Assembly: GCA_029940245.1 (NCBI GenBank)
Contig: JAOZRF010000051.1
Location: 1 to 11,347 of the forward strand
DNA: 11,347 bases
Direction: 5' to 3'
DNA from: Desulfobacula sp.
GTDB taxonomy: Bacteria > Desulfobacterota > Desulfobacteria > Desulfobacterales > Desulfobacteraceae
Below are positions 1 through 6,891 of the stretch, one piece after another (the first letter of the stretch is position 1; each line of letters opens with the position of its first letter). The notes under the pieces were generated by a model. The model did no database searches and was not told the DNA's origin. It saw nothing but the letters and a program-made list of their open reading frames with translations. The position numbers were made by a program, and so were the translations under genes.

Positions 1-2
1 TC

Positions 3-30
3 CTAAATTTTGAATAAATTTAGTTTTTTT
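3..30 (+). terminator. possible rho-independent terminator of an upstream gene
   Basis: CTAAATTT (3-10) and AAATTTAG (16-23) are perfectly complementary around a 5-base loop, and a run of seven T (24-30) follows at once, which is the layout of an intrinsic terminator on the plus strand. The stem has only one GC pair, so it would be weak. All three plus frames meet stops at the very start of the window, which fits a gene ending just to the left. Such AT-only stems can arise by chance in this composition. Confidence 0.4.
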
Positions 31-195
31 ATACTTAAATATAATTTTAATATCTTTATATAATTAGTTACTACTTATAAAGCCTCTTAAAGTCAACCAT
101 TTTCAATACAAAATTTTAATTTCAACCCATGGAGTGTCAGTACTGCGGGTTTAAAAATATAAATTGCTGCAATTATAATGCTTATTATTTTTTAG
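31..195. other. AT-rich non-coding stretch
   Basis: No open frame of useful length with a ribosome binding site is visible on either strand. The only structure seen is a short weak dyad, AACCC at 124-128 against GGGTT at 147-151, flanked by A/T runs. No function can be assigned. Together with the palindromic element that follows, it makes up the gene-free 311 bases at the left edge. Confidence 0.5.
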
Positions 196-302
196 TCGAC
201 AGGCTGTTACGGAACTACATTTTTCAAAATTGAGAGTCAATAAAATCAATAGGTTACAACTTCAAAAATGGGGAAAATCAGCATTCTGTAACAGCCTGTC
301 GA
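196..302. repeat. 107-bp palindromic element (MITE-like or long hairpin)
   Basis: The outer arms TCGACAGGCTGTTACGGAA (196-214) and TTCTGTAACAGCCTGTCGA (284-302) are inverted copies matching at 18 of 19 positions, separated by 69 bases. Inside, CATTTTTCAAAATTG (218-232) faces CAACTTCAAAAATG (257-270) as a second imperfect inverted pair, so most of the element can fold into one long hairpin. The outer ends are preceded by a T run (186-193) and followed by an A run (302-307); this is the reverse of what an intrinsic terminator needs on either strand. The arms are richer in GC than their surroundings. A small non-autonomous transposon (MITE) or a dispersed intergenic repeat fits best. An mRNA-stabilising hairpin 3' of the protease gene is the alternative. 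No convincing target duplication is seen. Confidence 0.6.
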
Positions 303-311
303 AAAAATGGG

Positions 312-947
312 TTAAGATATCAAAGAAATGGTAAAGATGGCAATGTTGCCAAGGACATGGATAGTGATGGGCGCTATCAGGTTTTCTTCCACTTCATAGG
401 CCACAGCAAAAACAATCCCTCCTGTCACCTGGGTCAAAGGAATCCCGGGAATACCCGGATGGGCCAGCACAAAAACCAGGACATTCAAAACCAAAGCAAA
501 GGGCATACCCCAACGTCTAAAAAATCCATATATTATTCCCCTAAAAAAAAGTTCTTCCGCTATGGGCCCGATTATCCCGGCGACAAAGAAAAAAAGTATA
601 ATGTCACTATGCTTTTCCGGCAAGCCGGCCTTTATAAAGATTAGAGGATTTGTATTGGCAGCAAACAATATAATAAAAATAAAAAAAACAATGATTCCAA
701 AACCGGCCGACCAGATCAAGCCTTTTTTAAACCCTGAAGCCATCTCGGATCGAGCCAGCCCTGAGGAGGGTACTCCTTTCCCCCAGATCAAAACAATTAG
801 TATAATTTCAAGGAGACGTGTCAGGCCGATAATAATGATCAGGTGGTCCTGGCTCATTGAAATTACAATTTTAGCAACCGCTTCAATGAAAATGATTGCT
901 GCAAAGGTTATAAACAGGGTTTTTATCTCGACCCGGTTTGTTTCCAT
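312..947 (-). CDS. CPBP family intramembrane metalloprotease (CAAX protease/Abi family)
   Basis: This 211-residue, very hydrophobic protein has about six to seven predicted membrane segments. Family motifs seen are EELFFR (131-136, matching the EExxxR motif that carries the catalytic glutamates), a histidine at the end of a hydrophobic helix in FVLAH (159-163), and HxxxN at 197-201. These are the metal-binding and catalytic positions of the CPBP (Rce1-like) family. Eukaryotic members cleave prenylated CAAX proteins, whereas bacterial members have varied or unknown substrates (bacteriocin immunity, signalling, membrane-protein turnover). The start ATG has GAGG eight bases upstream. The first 25 bases overlap the end of the HEAT-repeat membrane gene upstream, so the two are probably translationally coupled. 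Assignment to the family is firm; the substrate is unknown. Confidence 0.85.
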   Translation of the reverse strand: METNRVEIKTLFITFAAIIFIEAVAKIVISMSQDHLIIIIGLTRLLEIILIVLIWGKGVPSSGLARSEMASGFKKGLIWSAGFGIIVFFIFIILFAANTNPLIFIKAGLPEKHSDIILFFFVAGIIGPIAEELFFRGIIYGFFRRWGMPFALVLNVLVFVLAHPGIPGIPLTQVTGGIVFAVAYEVEENLIAPITIHVLGNIAIFTISLIS

Positions 948-2398
948 CCAAGAGTCCTCAATGCCATATACGCATATAATTGTTTATACCAGTGATCGGA
1001 ACTATTAATCCTTTTTATAATCTCCTTGACAGCTCTTGTATCTCCCCTCTGACCCAGGGCATAAAAGGCCATGCAAACTACAGTGGGCTCAGGATCATTT
1101 AGAAAGCCCAGCAGATCCTGATAGGTTCCAGACCGGCGGCTGACACCCAAAGCCTCTGCCAGCCGGTATCGTTCAAGTGTATGAGGACTTGCCGACATCT
1201 TTTGATAAGCCTTAAAATTGCCGATCTCAATTTCTTTTTGCGTTATTATTTTCAAGGCTGCAACCCTCTCCTGCAAACGTTCCGATTCCAAAACTTCGGC
1301 CAAATCCTTTGTATCAAATTTTTTGTCTGTGTTTAAAAAAAAAGGAACCAGGAAAACAGCCCCAACCAAAAAACAAAGGATCGAGGCGAAAATTGATGAC
1401 ATTCCTAAATCAAGAAAAACATGCAAAACCAAACTGAACAGAGCGTGCAAAATAATGTAAAGAGCGATGGGGAACCCTGTCAAAAGGGAAAAAAGAACAA
1501 ATTGACGAAAAAAATAGTGTCTGTCACTCTTCAAAGAAAATTCTTTTAATAAAATTGCCGATCTGGAAAGAAAATCTTTAATTGAAACTTGAAGAATTCT
1601 TTTGCCCCTGTTTTCAAAGACCAGAATATTGTTTTCTTCTGATATCTTCAGGTCAACTTTGTCATCTTTTCCTATATTTAAGTAATCATGTTTGAGCAAT
1701 TCTCTTTCCAGCAATCCTGCATATGGCCCTTCCTTAATGTATTCAAGGTTGCAGCTTTTGAGTGTCTTCTGACTCAAAAGCTTGAAAACCTGGGCTGGAT
1801 AAAGAGTATATTTATAGTACAAATTATTGATCCTGGTTCCCAGTGAATTGGATAAAAGAAAATTGTCCCTTATGTCATAAAACATATTATTGCTCATTTG
1901 AAATGTCCACAAAAGCCCAAGCAGAAAGAGAGGAATAAGATGAAGCAAAACACTTTGCCTGTCTTTGAAGGGCATCCATTTCAAGGCAGATACAAAAATC
2001 ACAGCAGGTATAACAATAAAATAGGCGGTAACTATAGGACAAAAACCCCTATGGTTGACTTCTGCAACACATCCGATCAAAAACAACAAAAAGAGCATCA
2101 ATACGAATTTGTTTCTGGAGAAAACACGATTCCAGACCCAGACTACGACAAAGGTTAAGATGGAGAGGCCGGCACCCACAGTCAGCGTAAAAAAAAGACC
2201 CCCGAAAAAAGCCGGGCCAAATTCATGTAGACGATACATGATCTGCTGATTTGGTATCACAAGATAACCCGCATCTTTTATTGCAATAAGATTGCGATAA
2301 AGCTCGACATTGGACAGATAAACCTGTATGGTGGCTATGATCTGGGCTGTAAACAGTCCCGGAAGAAGCGTCTTGATTATGTAAAAGTCTCTGCTCAT
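923..2398 (-). CDS. multi-pass membrane protein with C-terminal HEAT-like repeats, function unknown
   Basis: I do not recognise this 491-residue protein as a named family. Five hydrophobic segments lie in the N-terminal third (about 7-27, 63-88, 98-115, 120-138, 150-165). A mostly polar region of about 130 residues follows (170-297), then two more membrane segments (298-325, 335-355). The cytosol-type C-terminal tail (356-491) has helix pairs resembling HEAT/PBS-lyase repeats at about 408-485, with the recurring pattern of a hydrophobic helix, a Gly/Asp turn and 'A..ALG'. HEAT repeats usually serve as protein-binding scaffolds. The stop codon lies inside the CPBP protease gene (25-base overlap), which suggests one operon and a possible physical partnership. 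The ribosome binding site before the ATG is weak, so the start is less sure than the frame. Confidence 0.6.
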   Translation of the reverse strand: MSRDFYIIKTLLPGLFTAQIIATIQVYLSNVELYRNLIAIKDAGYLVIPNQQIMYRLHEFGPAFFGGLFFTLTVGAGLSILTFVVVWVWNRVFSRNKFVLMLFLLFLIGCVAEVNHRGFCPIVTAYFIVIPAVIFVSALKWMPFKDRQSVLLHLIPLFLLGLLWTFQMSNNMFYDIRDNFLLSNSLGTRINNLYYKYTLYPAQVFKLLSQKTLKSCNLEYIKEGPYAGLLERELLKHDYLNIGKDDKVDLKISEENNILVFENRGKRILQVSIKDFLSRSAILLKEFSLKSDRHYFFRQFVLFSLLTGFPIALYIILHALFSLVLHVFLDLGMSSIFASILCFLVGAVFLVPFFLNTDKKFDTKDLAEVLESERLQERVAALKIITQKEIEIGNFKAYQKMSASPHTLERYRLAEALGVSRRSGTYQDLLGFLNDPEPTVVCMAFYALGQRGDTRAVKEIIKRINSSDHWYKQLYAYMALRTLGWKQTGSR

Positions 2399-2548
2399 CT
2401 TAATAGGTTATTGCTGATAGTTTCAATGTTAAATCAAGGCCGAAGTAGCTGCACCCTGTATTTTCCCTATGCCCTTGATTTTTTTCTTTATTTGCCTTTA
2501 TCCCGTGGATTACACGAATCGTTTTAGTCGTTTGTTAATACAACCATA

Positions 2549-2566
2549 ATCTTGGAATATCAAGAT
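2549..2566. promoter_or_regulatory. 18-bp dyad upstream of the fxsA promoter
   Basis: ATCTTG (2549-2554) and CAAGAT (2561-2566) form a perfect 6+6 inverted repeat around GAATAT. It is centred about 70 bases upstream of the expected fxsA transcription start and so could bind a dimeric regulator. It is followed by A's on the plus strand and is not arranged as a terminator. Six-base dyads occur by chance in AT-rich DNA, so this is only a candidate. Confidence 0.25.
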
Positions 2567-2592
2567 AAAAAACAATGGGTGTTTTCTTCTGC

Positions 2593-2620
2593 TTGACAAA
2601 AAAGGTTTAGACATCATTAT
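2593..2620 (+). promoter_or_regulatory. sigma-70 type promoter for fxsA-nitroreductase
   Basis: A perfect -35 hexamer TTGACA (2593-2598) is followed after 16 bases by CATTAT (2615-2620), a 4-of-6 match to TATAAT. Transcription would start near 2627, giving a leader of about 28 bases with the GAGGAG ribosome binding site. The upstream ATG at 2619 overlaps the -10 box, which argues against it as the fxsA start. Confidence 0.55.
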
Positions 2621-2642
2621 GTTGGATAGTGTCCAAATCAAT

Positions 2643-2648
2643 GAGGAG
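2643..2648 (+). promoter_or_regulatory. ribosome binding site deciding the fxsA start
   Basis: GAGGAG lies six bases before the ATG at 2655. The longer in-frame reading from the ATG at 2619 has no such site and would add 12 polar residues that FxsA proteins do not carry ahead of their first membrane helix. Confidence 0.75.
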
Positions 2649-2654
2649 ACAAAA

Positions 2655-3050
2655 ATGCTTTTAAAATTATTTCTATGTTTTACCCTTATTCCTGTTATTG
2701 AACTTTATCTGTTAATAAAAATCGGCACAGTCATTGGCGGCTTTAATACGATTTTACTGGTCCTTTTAACGGGATTTTTAGGGGCATGGCTTGCCAGGAT
2801 AGAGGGCATGAACACCATGATGAAACTCAGAACAAATATCAGCCAGGGACTCATGCCCGCGGAAGAATTGATTGATGCTGTCATTATTTTTGTTGCCGGT
2901 GTTGTATTGATCACACCCGGACTTATCACCGATATTTCCGGATTGCTACTGTTATGGCCTGTGACCCGGATTAAATTTAAACAATTCTTAAGAAAAAAAT
3001 TTGATGAAATGCAATTGCAGGGCAATATTAATATTACCCGATTCCATTGA
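2655..3050 (+). CDS. fxsA: FxsA family membrane protein
   Basis: This is a 131-residue integral membrane protein of the FxsA family. In E. coli, extra FxsA relieves the F-plasmid exclusion of phage T7; the normal cellular role is not established. Recognisable family blocks are LLTGFLGAWLARIEG (37-51) and the strongly conserved TPGLITDISGLLLL (87-100) followed by WPVTR (101-105). Hydrophobic segments lie at about 3-22, 29-47 and 73-101. The C-terminal tail (106-131) is charged and shorter than in many relatives. The start at 2655 was chosen because of the GAGGAG site and because a longer start would overlap the promoter. The nitroreductase gene begins 17 bases downstream on the same strand, so the two are probably co-transcribed. 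Confidence 0.88.
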   Translation: MLLKLFLCFTLIPVIELYLLIKIGTVIGGFNTILLVLLTGFLGAWLARIEGMNTMMKLRTNISQGLMPAEELIDAVIIFVAGVVLITPGLITDISGLLLLWPVTRIKFKQFLRKKFDEMQLQGNINITRFH

Positions 3051-3067
3051 TTTTTAGAGGATGAACG

Positions 3068-3601
3068 ATGTTTTTAGATCTGATTAAAACCAGAAGAAGT
3101 ACAAGAAAGTTCAAAGAAAAGCCAGTTGAAAAAGAAAAAATATCCCTGCTTATTGAAGCTGCCTTAAGATCCCCTTCTTCAAGAGGGATTAATCCATGGC
3201 AATTTATTGTTATTGACGACAAAAATATACTTGAAACACTTTCCAAAGCCAAACCCCATGGCTCAGGGTTTTTAAAAGGAGCTGCCCTTGGCATAGCAGT
3301 CTGTGCTGACGTATCTCAAAGCGACGTCTGGGTTGAAGACGCATCCATTGCTTCTGTTTTTATCCATCTGGCTGCCCATGATCTAGGGCTTGGCAGCTGC
3401 TGGATACAAATCAGAAAAAGGGAGCATGCTTCTTTAAAAACTGCGGATACTTATATTAAAGAACTCTTGAAGATACCTGATAATATAATGGTTGAGTCCA
3501 TCATTGCCATTGGATATCCTGATGAAAACAAAAAAGGCCATTCAAAAGAGTCTTTGCCGTTTAATAAAATTTCTTTTAATACCTATGGCATAAAGGATTA
3601 G
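3068..3601 (+). CDS. nitroreductase family FMN-dependent oxidoreductase
   Basis: This 177-residue protein has the layout of the small nitroreductase superfamily (FMN flavoproteins, usually dimers, that use NAD(P)H to reduce nitro compounds, quinones or flavins). RRSTRKF (9-15) is the N-terminal FMN-phosphate motif, SPSSRGINPWQF (35-46) lines the flavin site, and the helix DASIASVFIHLAAHDLGLGS (91-110) followed by CW (111-112) and IGYPDE (148-153) are the expected later blocks. The start ATG has AGAGG seven bases upstream. It sits 17 bases after fxsA in the same probable transcript. Its TAG overlaps the stop of the convergent BrkB gene by four bases, leaving no intergenic space. The physiological substrate cannot be told from sequence; related domains serve in detoxification or as cofactor-reducing enzymes. 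Confidence 0.88.
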   Translation: MFLDLIKTRRSTRKFKEKPVEKEKISLLIEAALRSPSSRGINPWQFIVIDDKNILETLSKAKPHGSGFLKGAALGIAVCADVSQSDVWVEDASIASVFIHLAAHDLGLGSCWIQIRKREHASLKTADTYIKELLKIPDNIMVESIIAIGYPDENKKGHSKESLPFNKISFNTYGIKD

Positions 3602-4866
3602 ATATCCTTAAAACTTCTTTCCCCGGAAGAGAGCCTGCAGGCTTTGGCAAAGGCATTCAGGCTTTCTTCAAAGGCTTGAACTTCCAGGGTTGTGCCAATC
3701 TGGACAATATCATCCCCCCTTTTTTCAAACGCACTCAATACTTCAAAAATTGTAAGGCATTCTATATCTGAAGCAGGGACATAACCTTTGCCATTGGGTC
3801 CATTCACCTCCAGAAGAACATTGCATGCAACCAGTTTTAACAATAACACCTTCACAATTTTTAAGGGAATTTTTAAAGCAGATGCGATATCCATATCAGA
3901 AGCAGGCAATTCTTTATTAGCGAATCGGATGACACACAAATGAACAATTCGCAAAACAATCAATTTTTTTACCCGGATACTGATCCTGCTGTATTCAATA
4001 TTCTGGGTTTCCAGCACTTCGGTATTTTCCCAGGAAAATGCAATTTCCGCCCCAAATAAAACAATCGCCCAGGAGGTCTGCAGCCAGATTAAAAATAAAG
4101 GCAGGGCTGCAAAACTGCCATAGATAGCATTATAACTGGAAACCCCTACCTGGAATTTCAGATAAATCATTTGAGCCACTTGATAAATGGTTCCAGCAAT
4201 TATACCGCCGGCCAGAGCGGCTTTAATGTCAACCTTATTGTTTGGAATAAAAAGATAGAAAAAAATAAACAATATACAGATGGGCAAAAATGGAAAGATA
4301 TTTAATCCCAGAGAAATTAAATTTTCAACATTGTGGGGAAGTGCAATATAGGACAAAAATCTGCTAAGATATGTGGCAATAAAAATATTGGCACTACTTG
4401 AAAAAATAATCAGGACACCGGCTGTAATTGAAATGGCAATATAATCTGTAAATTTTCGAACCAAAGGTCTGTCACCTTTTACCCACCAGATCTTATTAAA
4501 TGCATTTTCAATATGTCCAATAAGCTTGATCAGAGAATAAAAAAGCAGGATAATACCCAGAACAGCCATTAAGCCGCCCTTTGTTTTCTCAAGAAGATTA
4601 GTTGAAAAGGCGAGAACATTCTGGATCACCTCTTCCTGCCCTGCAAACAATTCAAGGACCCGTTCTTCCAAAATTTCCCTGAACCCGAATCCTTTTGCAA
4701 TACCAAAGGCCATGGCCATAACCGGTACGATGGATAAGAGTGTAAACAGGGTCAGGGATGATGCCCGAAGGTCACAGCGATCCTCCCTGAATCCTTTTAC
4801 AGCAAAGACAATAACCTTTGTGAACTTATTGACTTGAAGTGAGACGATTTTTTGTAAATCATTCAT
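3598..4866 (-). CDS. YihY/BrkB family inner-membrane protein with winged-helix-like C-terminal tail
   Basis: This 422-residue protein has an N-terminal YihY/BrkB domain (about 15-280) with six predicted membrane segments. Family hallmarks include RASSLTLFTLLSIVPV (34-49), NKIWWV (124-129) and the block YNAIYGSFAALPLFLIWLQ (245-263), followed by GAEIAF (272-277). The family was once called ribonuclease BN, but that was a misassignment; its role is unresolved and may involve envelope or transport. The cytosolic tail (about 290-422) contains a helix-turn-helix/wing-like pattern (about 296-366, 'MDIASALKIP...LLLKLVACNVL...GYVPA'), known in longer BrkB proteins. The start codon overlaps the stop of the OleD-like gene (eight bases, ATGAATGA), indicating translational coupling as the last gene of the three-gene operon. 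Confidence 0.87.
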   Translation of the reverse strand: MNDLQKIVSLQVNKFTKVIVFAVKGFREDRCDLRASSLTLFTLLSIVPVMAMAFGIAKGFGFREILEERVLELFAGQEEVIQNVLAFSTNLLEKTKGGLMAVLGIILLFYSLIKLIGHIENAFNKIWWVKGDRPLVRKFTDYIAISITAGVLIIFSSSANIFIATYLSRFLSYIALPHNVENLISLGLNIFPFLPICILFIFFYLFIPNNKVDIKAALAGGIIAGTIYQVAQMIYLKFQVGVSSYNAIYGSFAALPLFLIWLQTSWAIVLFGAEIAFSWENTEVLETQNIEYSRISIRVKKLIVLRIVHLCVIRFANKELPASDMDIASALKIPLKIVKVLLLKLVACNVLLEVNGPNGKGYVPASDIECLTIFEVLSAFEKRGDDIVQIGTTLEVQAFEESLNAFAKACRLSSGERSFKDI

Positions 4867-5869
4867 TATTTTTTGATTCCAATGTTAAAAACCATTGTTT
4901 TAATCTTAAAAGTCCTTCTTGTGTGGAAATTTTTGGATAGTATCCCAGATCCTTTTTTGCCCTTGAAATATTAAACCAGTGTGATGCGCCCATCTCTATT
5001 GCAGCAAACCGAGTTAAAGGTGGTTCAGCTTTGATATTAAAAATTTTGTAAACAAACTCAAAAAATGCCCCGGCTGTATACGCTGTTCTTGTTGAAACAT
5101 TCCCTTTCACTTTTGGTAACCCTGCTGCAGCTAAAACATCATCAACCATATCCCAGGGATTGATAGGCTCATCTTGGCTGACAAAATAAATATTTCCAGA
5201 CAGAGAAGGATTTTCCTCAAGTTTTTCAGAAGCGAGGATATGTGCATCTGCTGCATTATCAATATAGATGGTATCCATGAGGCAAGTCTTTGGCCCAATT
5301 CTTTTTAATTTTTTGGCTCTTTTAATCAACCTTGGCATCAGATGGTTATCTCCTGGACCCCATATAATGTGGGGGCGAAGTATTATGGTTTGTAAATCTT
5401 TGTTAGACACTTTGCTAACTAATTTTTCTGCTTGGGCCTTGGTCTCAGAATATGAAGTCAAATACTTTTTAGGATAGGGAGCTTTCTCATTTACATTCTC
5501 CTTATCTTTTTTATCAGAAACAACACTTGGAGAGCTGGTATGTATCAATTGTCTGACTTTGTTTTCAATGCAGGCCGATATAACATTTCCAGTACCTTTA
5601 ACATTTACCATAAAGTAGTCTTCATAAGGCCCCCACATTCCAGGTTTTGCCGCCGTATGAAATACAACATCAATTTTCTCAAAGGCCTTTACAACTGCAT
5701 TTTTATCTGCAAGATCCCCTTGAATCTGATGAACTCCCAAATTTGCAAGTTCAGGATAAAAATTTCTTGAAAAAGAAGTGACAGACAGATTTTTTGCAAC
5801 CAGTTTTTTAACAATCGCCTTGCCTAAAAAGCCTCCCCCTCCTGTAACAAGTACATTTTTTATTTGCAT
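4859..5869 (-). CDS. NAD(P)-dependent epimerase/dehydratase family, OleD/3-beta-HSD-like reductase
   Basis: This 336-residue protein is an extended short-chain dehydrogenase. The Rossmann motif TGGGGFLG (9-16) binds NAD(P), and YSETK (140-144) supplies the catalytic Tyr140 and Lys144, with a Ser in TSSPSV (111-116). Blocks that resemble OleD in particular, the 2-alkyl-3-oxoalkanoate reductase of the OleABCD long-chain olefin pathway, are AKPGMWGPYEDYF (74-86), RPHIIWGPGDNHLMPRL (165-181) and DTIYIDNAADAH (199-210). OleD reduces the beta-keto acid made by OleA before OleC and OleB form the alkene. Neither those genes nor fusions of them lie in the window, so it could instead be a sterol- or sugar-type relative. 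It is the middle gene of an operon, 55 bases after the OCD-family gene and overlapping BrkB. Confidence 0.8.
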   Translation of the reverse strand: MQIKNVLVTGGGGFLGKAIVKKLVAKNLSVTSFSRNFYPELANLGVHQIQGDLADKNAVVKAFEKIDVVFHTAAKPGMWGPYEDYFMVNVKGTGNVISACIENKVRQLIHTSSPSVVSDKKDKENVNEKAPYPKKYLTSYSETKAQAEKLVSKVSNKDLQTIILRPHIIWGPGDNHLMPRLIKRAKKLKRIGPKTCLMDTIYIDNAADAHILASEKLEENPSLSGNIYFVSQDEPINPWDMVDDVLAAAGLPKVKGNVSTRTAYTAGAFFEFVYKIFNIKAEPPLTRFAAIEMGASHWFNISRAKKDLGYYPKISTQEGLLRLKQWFLTLESKNNE

Positions 5870-5924
5870 ACCCTGCCCTTTTTGATTGGCCGTAAATGCC
5901 TAATTGCCATTGATAATATCATAA

Positions 5925-6881
5925 TTAAAAATCAAGGCGCTGCCCAATATTGTTTTCCAAAGCCTGCTGATAAACAGCCGCTGCCGTGGTCAAATCAAAC
6001 AAGGCCATGCCAACGGATTTAAAAAAAACAGTCCTGTTTTCAAAAATTGTATTTTCCCTTAATAACCCGGCAAATTCTTTTATCCTGTCCTTTGCTATGA
6101 CATGGTCTTTTAAAGGTGTGGCTATATCACCGGATTCTTTTATGGCGAACAGGGTATCCACAAAAATATCATCTGCATTTTTAATCACTATATTGGGAAA
6201 CTCCTGCATATCAGGTCGAAATGAACCGATTGAAATAAATGTTTTCCCAAGAATATTATCAGGACTTGCTTCAAACAAAGGGCTTTTACTGGTTGTTGCA
6301 GCAATAATCACCCTGGAATCTGCAAGTAATTGGTCTGGGGTTTCGGCTGCCACATATTCAAGGCTGCTAAATTCTTGTTTCAGGGTATTGATCATTCCCA
6401 TTACAGCCTCGGGATTCAAATCATATATATAAAGGGTTTTTATTTTGCGGTTAAATAAAAGATACCGTGCCTGACTTAGTCCCTGCACTCCGGCACCCAG
6501 TATACCTGCGGTCTCTATGGATTCAGCCGTCAAGCGTTTAACAGCCGACCCTCCCACGGCACCAGTTCTCTGGGCCGTGATGGCTGCACCATCCATGATG
6601 GCCAGGGGTTGGCCTGAGACATTATCAGAAAGTACCATGACCCCATTCACTGCCGGCTGTCCATGTTCCCGGGCTTTTGGAAAAACCGAGACCAGTTTTG
6701 TGGCAAAAAAATTTTCTGAAAAACACGGCATTAATAATAAGGTGTTCTCATGGTCTATCACATGCATTCTGTCCGGCATATTATAGTTTTGACTCAATAC
6801 TGATTGATACGCTTTTTCAACGGCTGTTTGAATCAAGCCCTGATCCATCTTCTGAATTGAATATTTATTTAAAAACAGCAT
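5925..6881 (-). CDS. ornithine cyclodeaminase/mu-crystallin family NAD(P)-dependent enzyme
   Basis: This is a 318-residue member of the OCD/mu-crystallin family, which includes ornithine cyclodeaminase, archaeal-type alanine dehydrogenase and pyrroline/piperideine-2-carboxylate reductases. Seen are TKLVSVFP (61-68, with the substrate-contacting lysine position), the block from SDNVSGQPLAIMDG (85-98) to AQRTGAVGG (103-111), the Rossmann motif GAGVQG (129-134), ISIGSFRPDMQE (216-227) and the C-terminal SVGMALFDL (289-297). The RPDM context around Asp224 looks closer to alanine-dehydrogenase or reductase-type members than to classical ornithine cyclodeaminases, so the exact reaction is open. The frame stays open up to 6944, but the start at 6881 is chosen because AGGAG lies five bases before it and because family members begin there. 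It is the first gene of a probable operon with the OleD-like and BrkB genes. Confidence 0.85.
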   Translation of the reverse strand: MLFLNKYSIQKMDQGLIQTAVEKAYQSVLSQNYNMPDRMHVIDHENTLLLMPCFSENFFATKLVSVFPKAREHGQPAVNGVMVLSDNVSGQPLAIMDGAAITAQRTGAVGGSAVKRLTAESIETAGILGAGVQGLSQARYLLFNRKIKTLYIYDLNPEAVMGMINTLKQEFSSLEYVAAETPDQLLADSRVIIAATTSKSPLFEASPDNILGKTFISIGSFRPDMQEFPNIVIKNADDIFVDTLFAIKESGDIATPLKDHVIAKDRIKEFAGLLRENTIFENRTVFFKSVGMALFDLTTAAAVYQQALENNIGQRLDF

Positions 6882-6886
6882 GATTA

Positions 6887-6891
6887 CTCCT
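6887..6891 (-). promoter_or_regulatory. ribosome binding site deciding the OCD-family start
   Basis: Read on the minus strand this is AGGAG, five bases before the ATG at 6881-6879. The in-frame ATG at 6944 would add 21 residues and lacks a comparable site. Confidence 0.75.

Larger units (their letters stand above)
2399..2654. other. divergent intergenic region between HEAT membrane gene and fxsA
   Basis: These 256 bases separate two divergent operons. The fxsA promoter and an 18-base dyad are described separately. On the minus strand I found no convincing promoter for the HEAT-repeat gene. TTGAAA-like sequence occurs near 2425-2430, but its matching -10 position would fall on the start codon. 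The rest shows nothing recognisable. Confidence 0.4.

Noticed and set aside
196..302. Palindrome as a rho-independent terminator for the CPBP operon
   Set aside because: On the minus strand the hairpin is followed by an A-rich stretch instead of a T run; the T run lies on the wrong side.
562..1008. Plus-strand frame of 148 codons across the CPBP and HEAT genes
   Set aside because: It is the antisense of two well-supported minus-strand membrane protein genes and shows no family motif or ribosome binding site.
2549..2566. Dyad upstream of fxsA as a terminator
   Set aside because: The stem is only six bases and is followed by A's on the plus strand and by no T run on the minus strand; no gene ends there.
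2619..2654. Longer fxsA start giving a 143-residue protein
   Set aside because: The ATG overlaps the promoter -10 box and lacks a ribosome binding site, whereas the ATG at 2655 has GAGGAG at good spacing.
3068..3601. Nitroreductase as a cobalamin-ligand (BluB-type) enzyme
   Set aside because: It is too short and has only the general small nitroreductase motifs; no neighbouring cobalamin gene supports it.
5986..6432. Plus-strand frame of 148 codons within the OCD-family gene
   Set aside because: It is antisense to conserved Rossmann-fold coding sequence, with no recognisable protein features.
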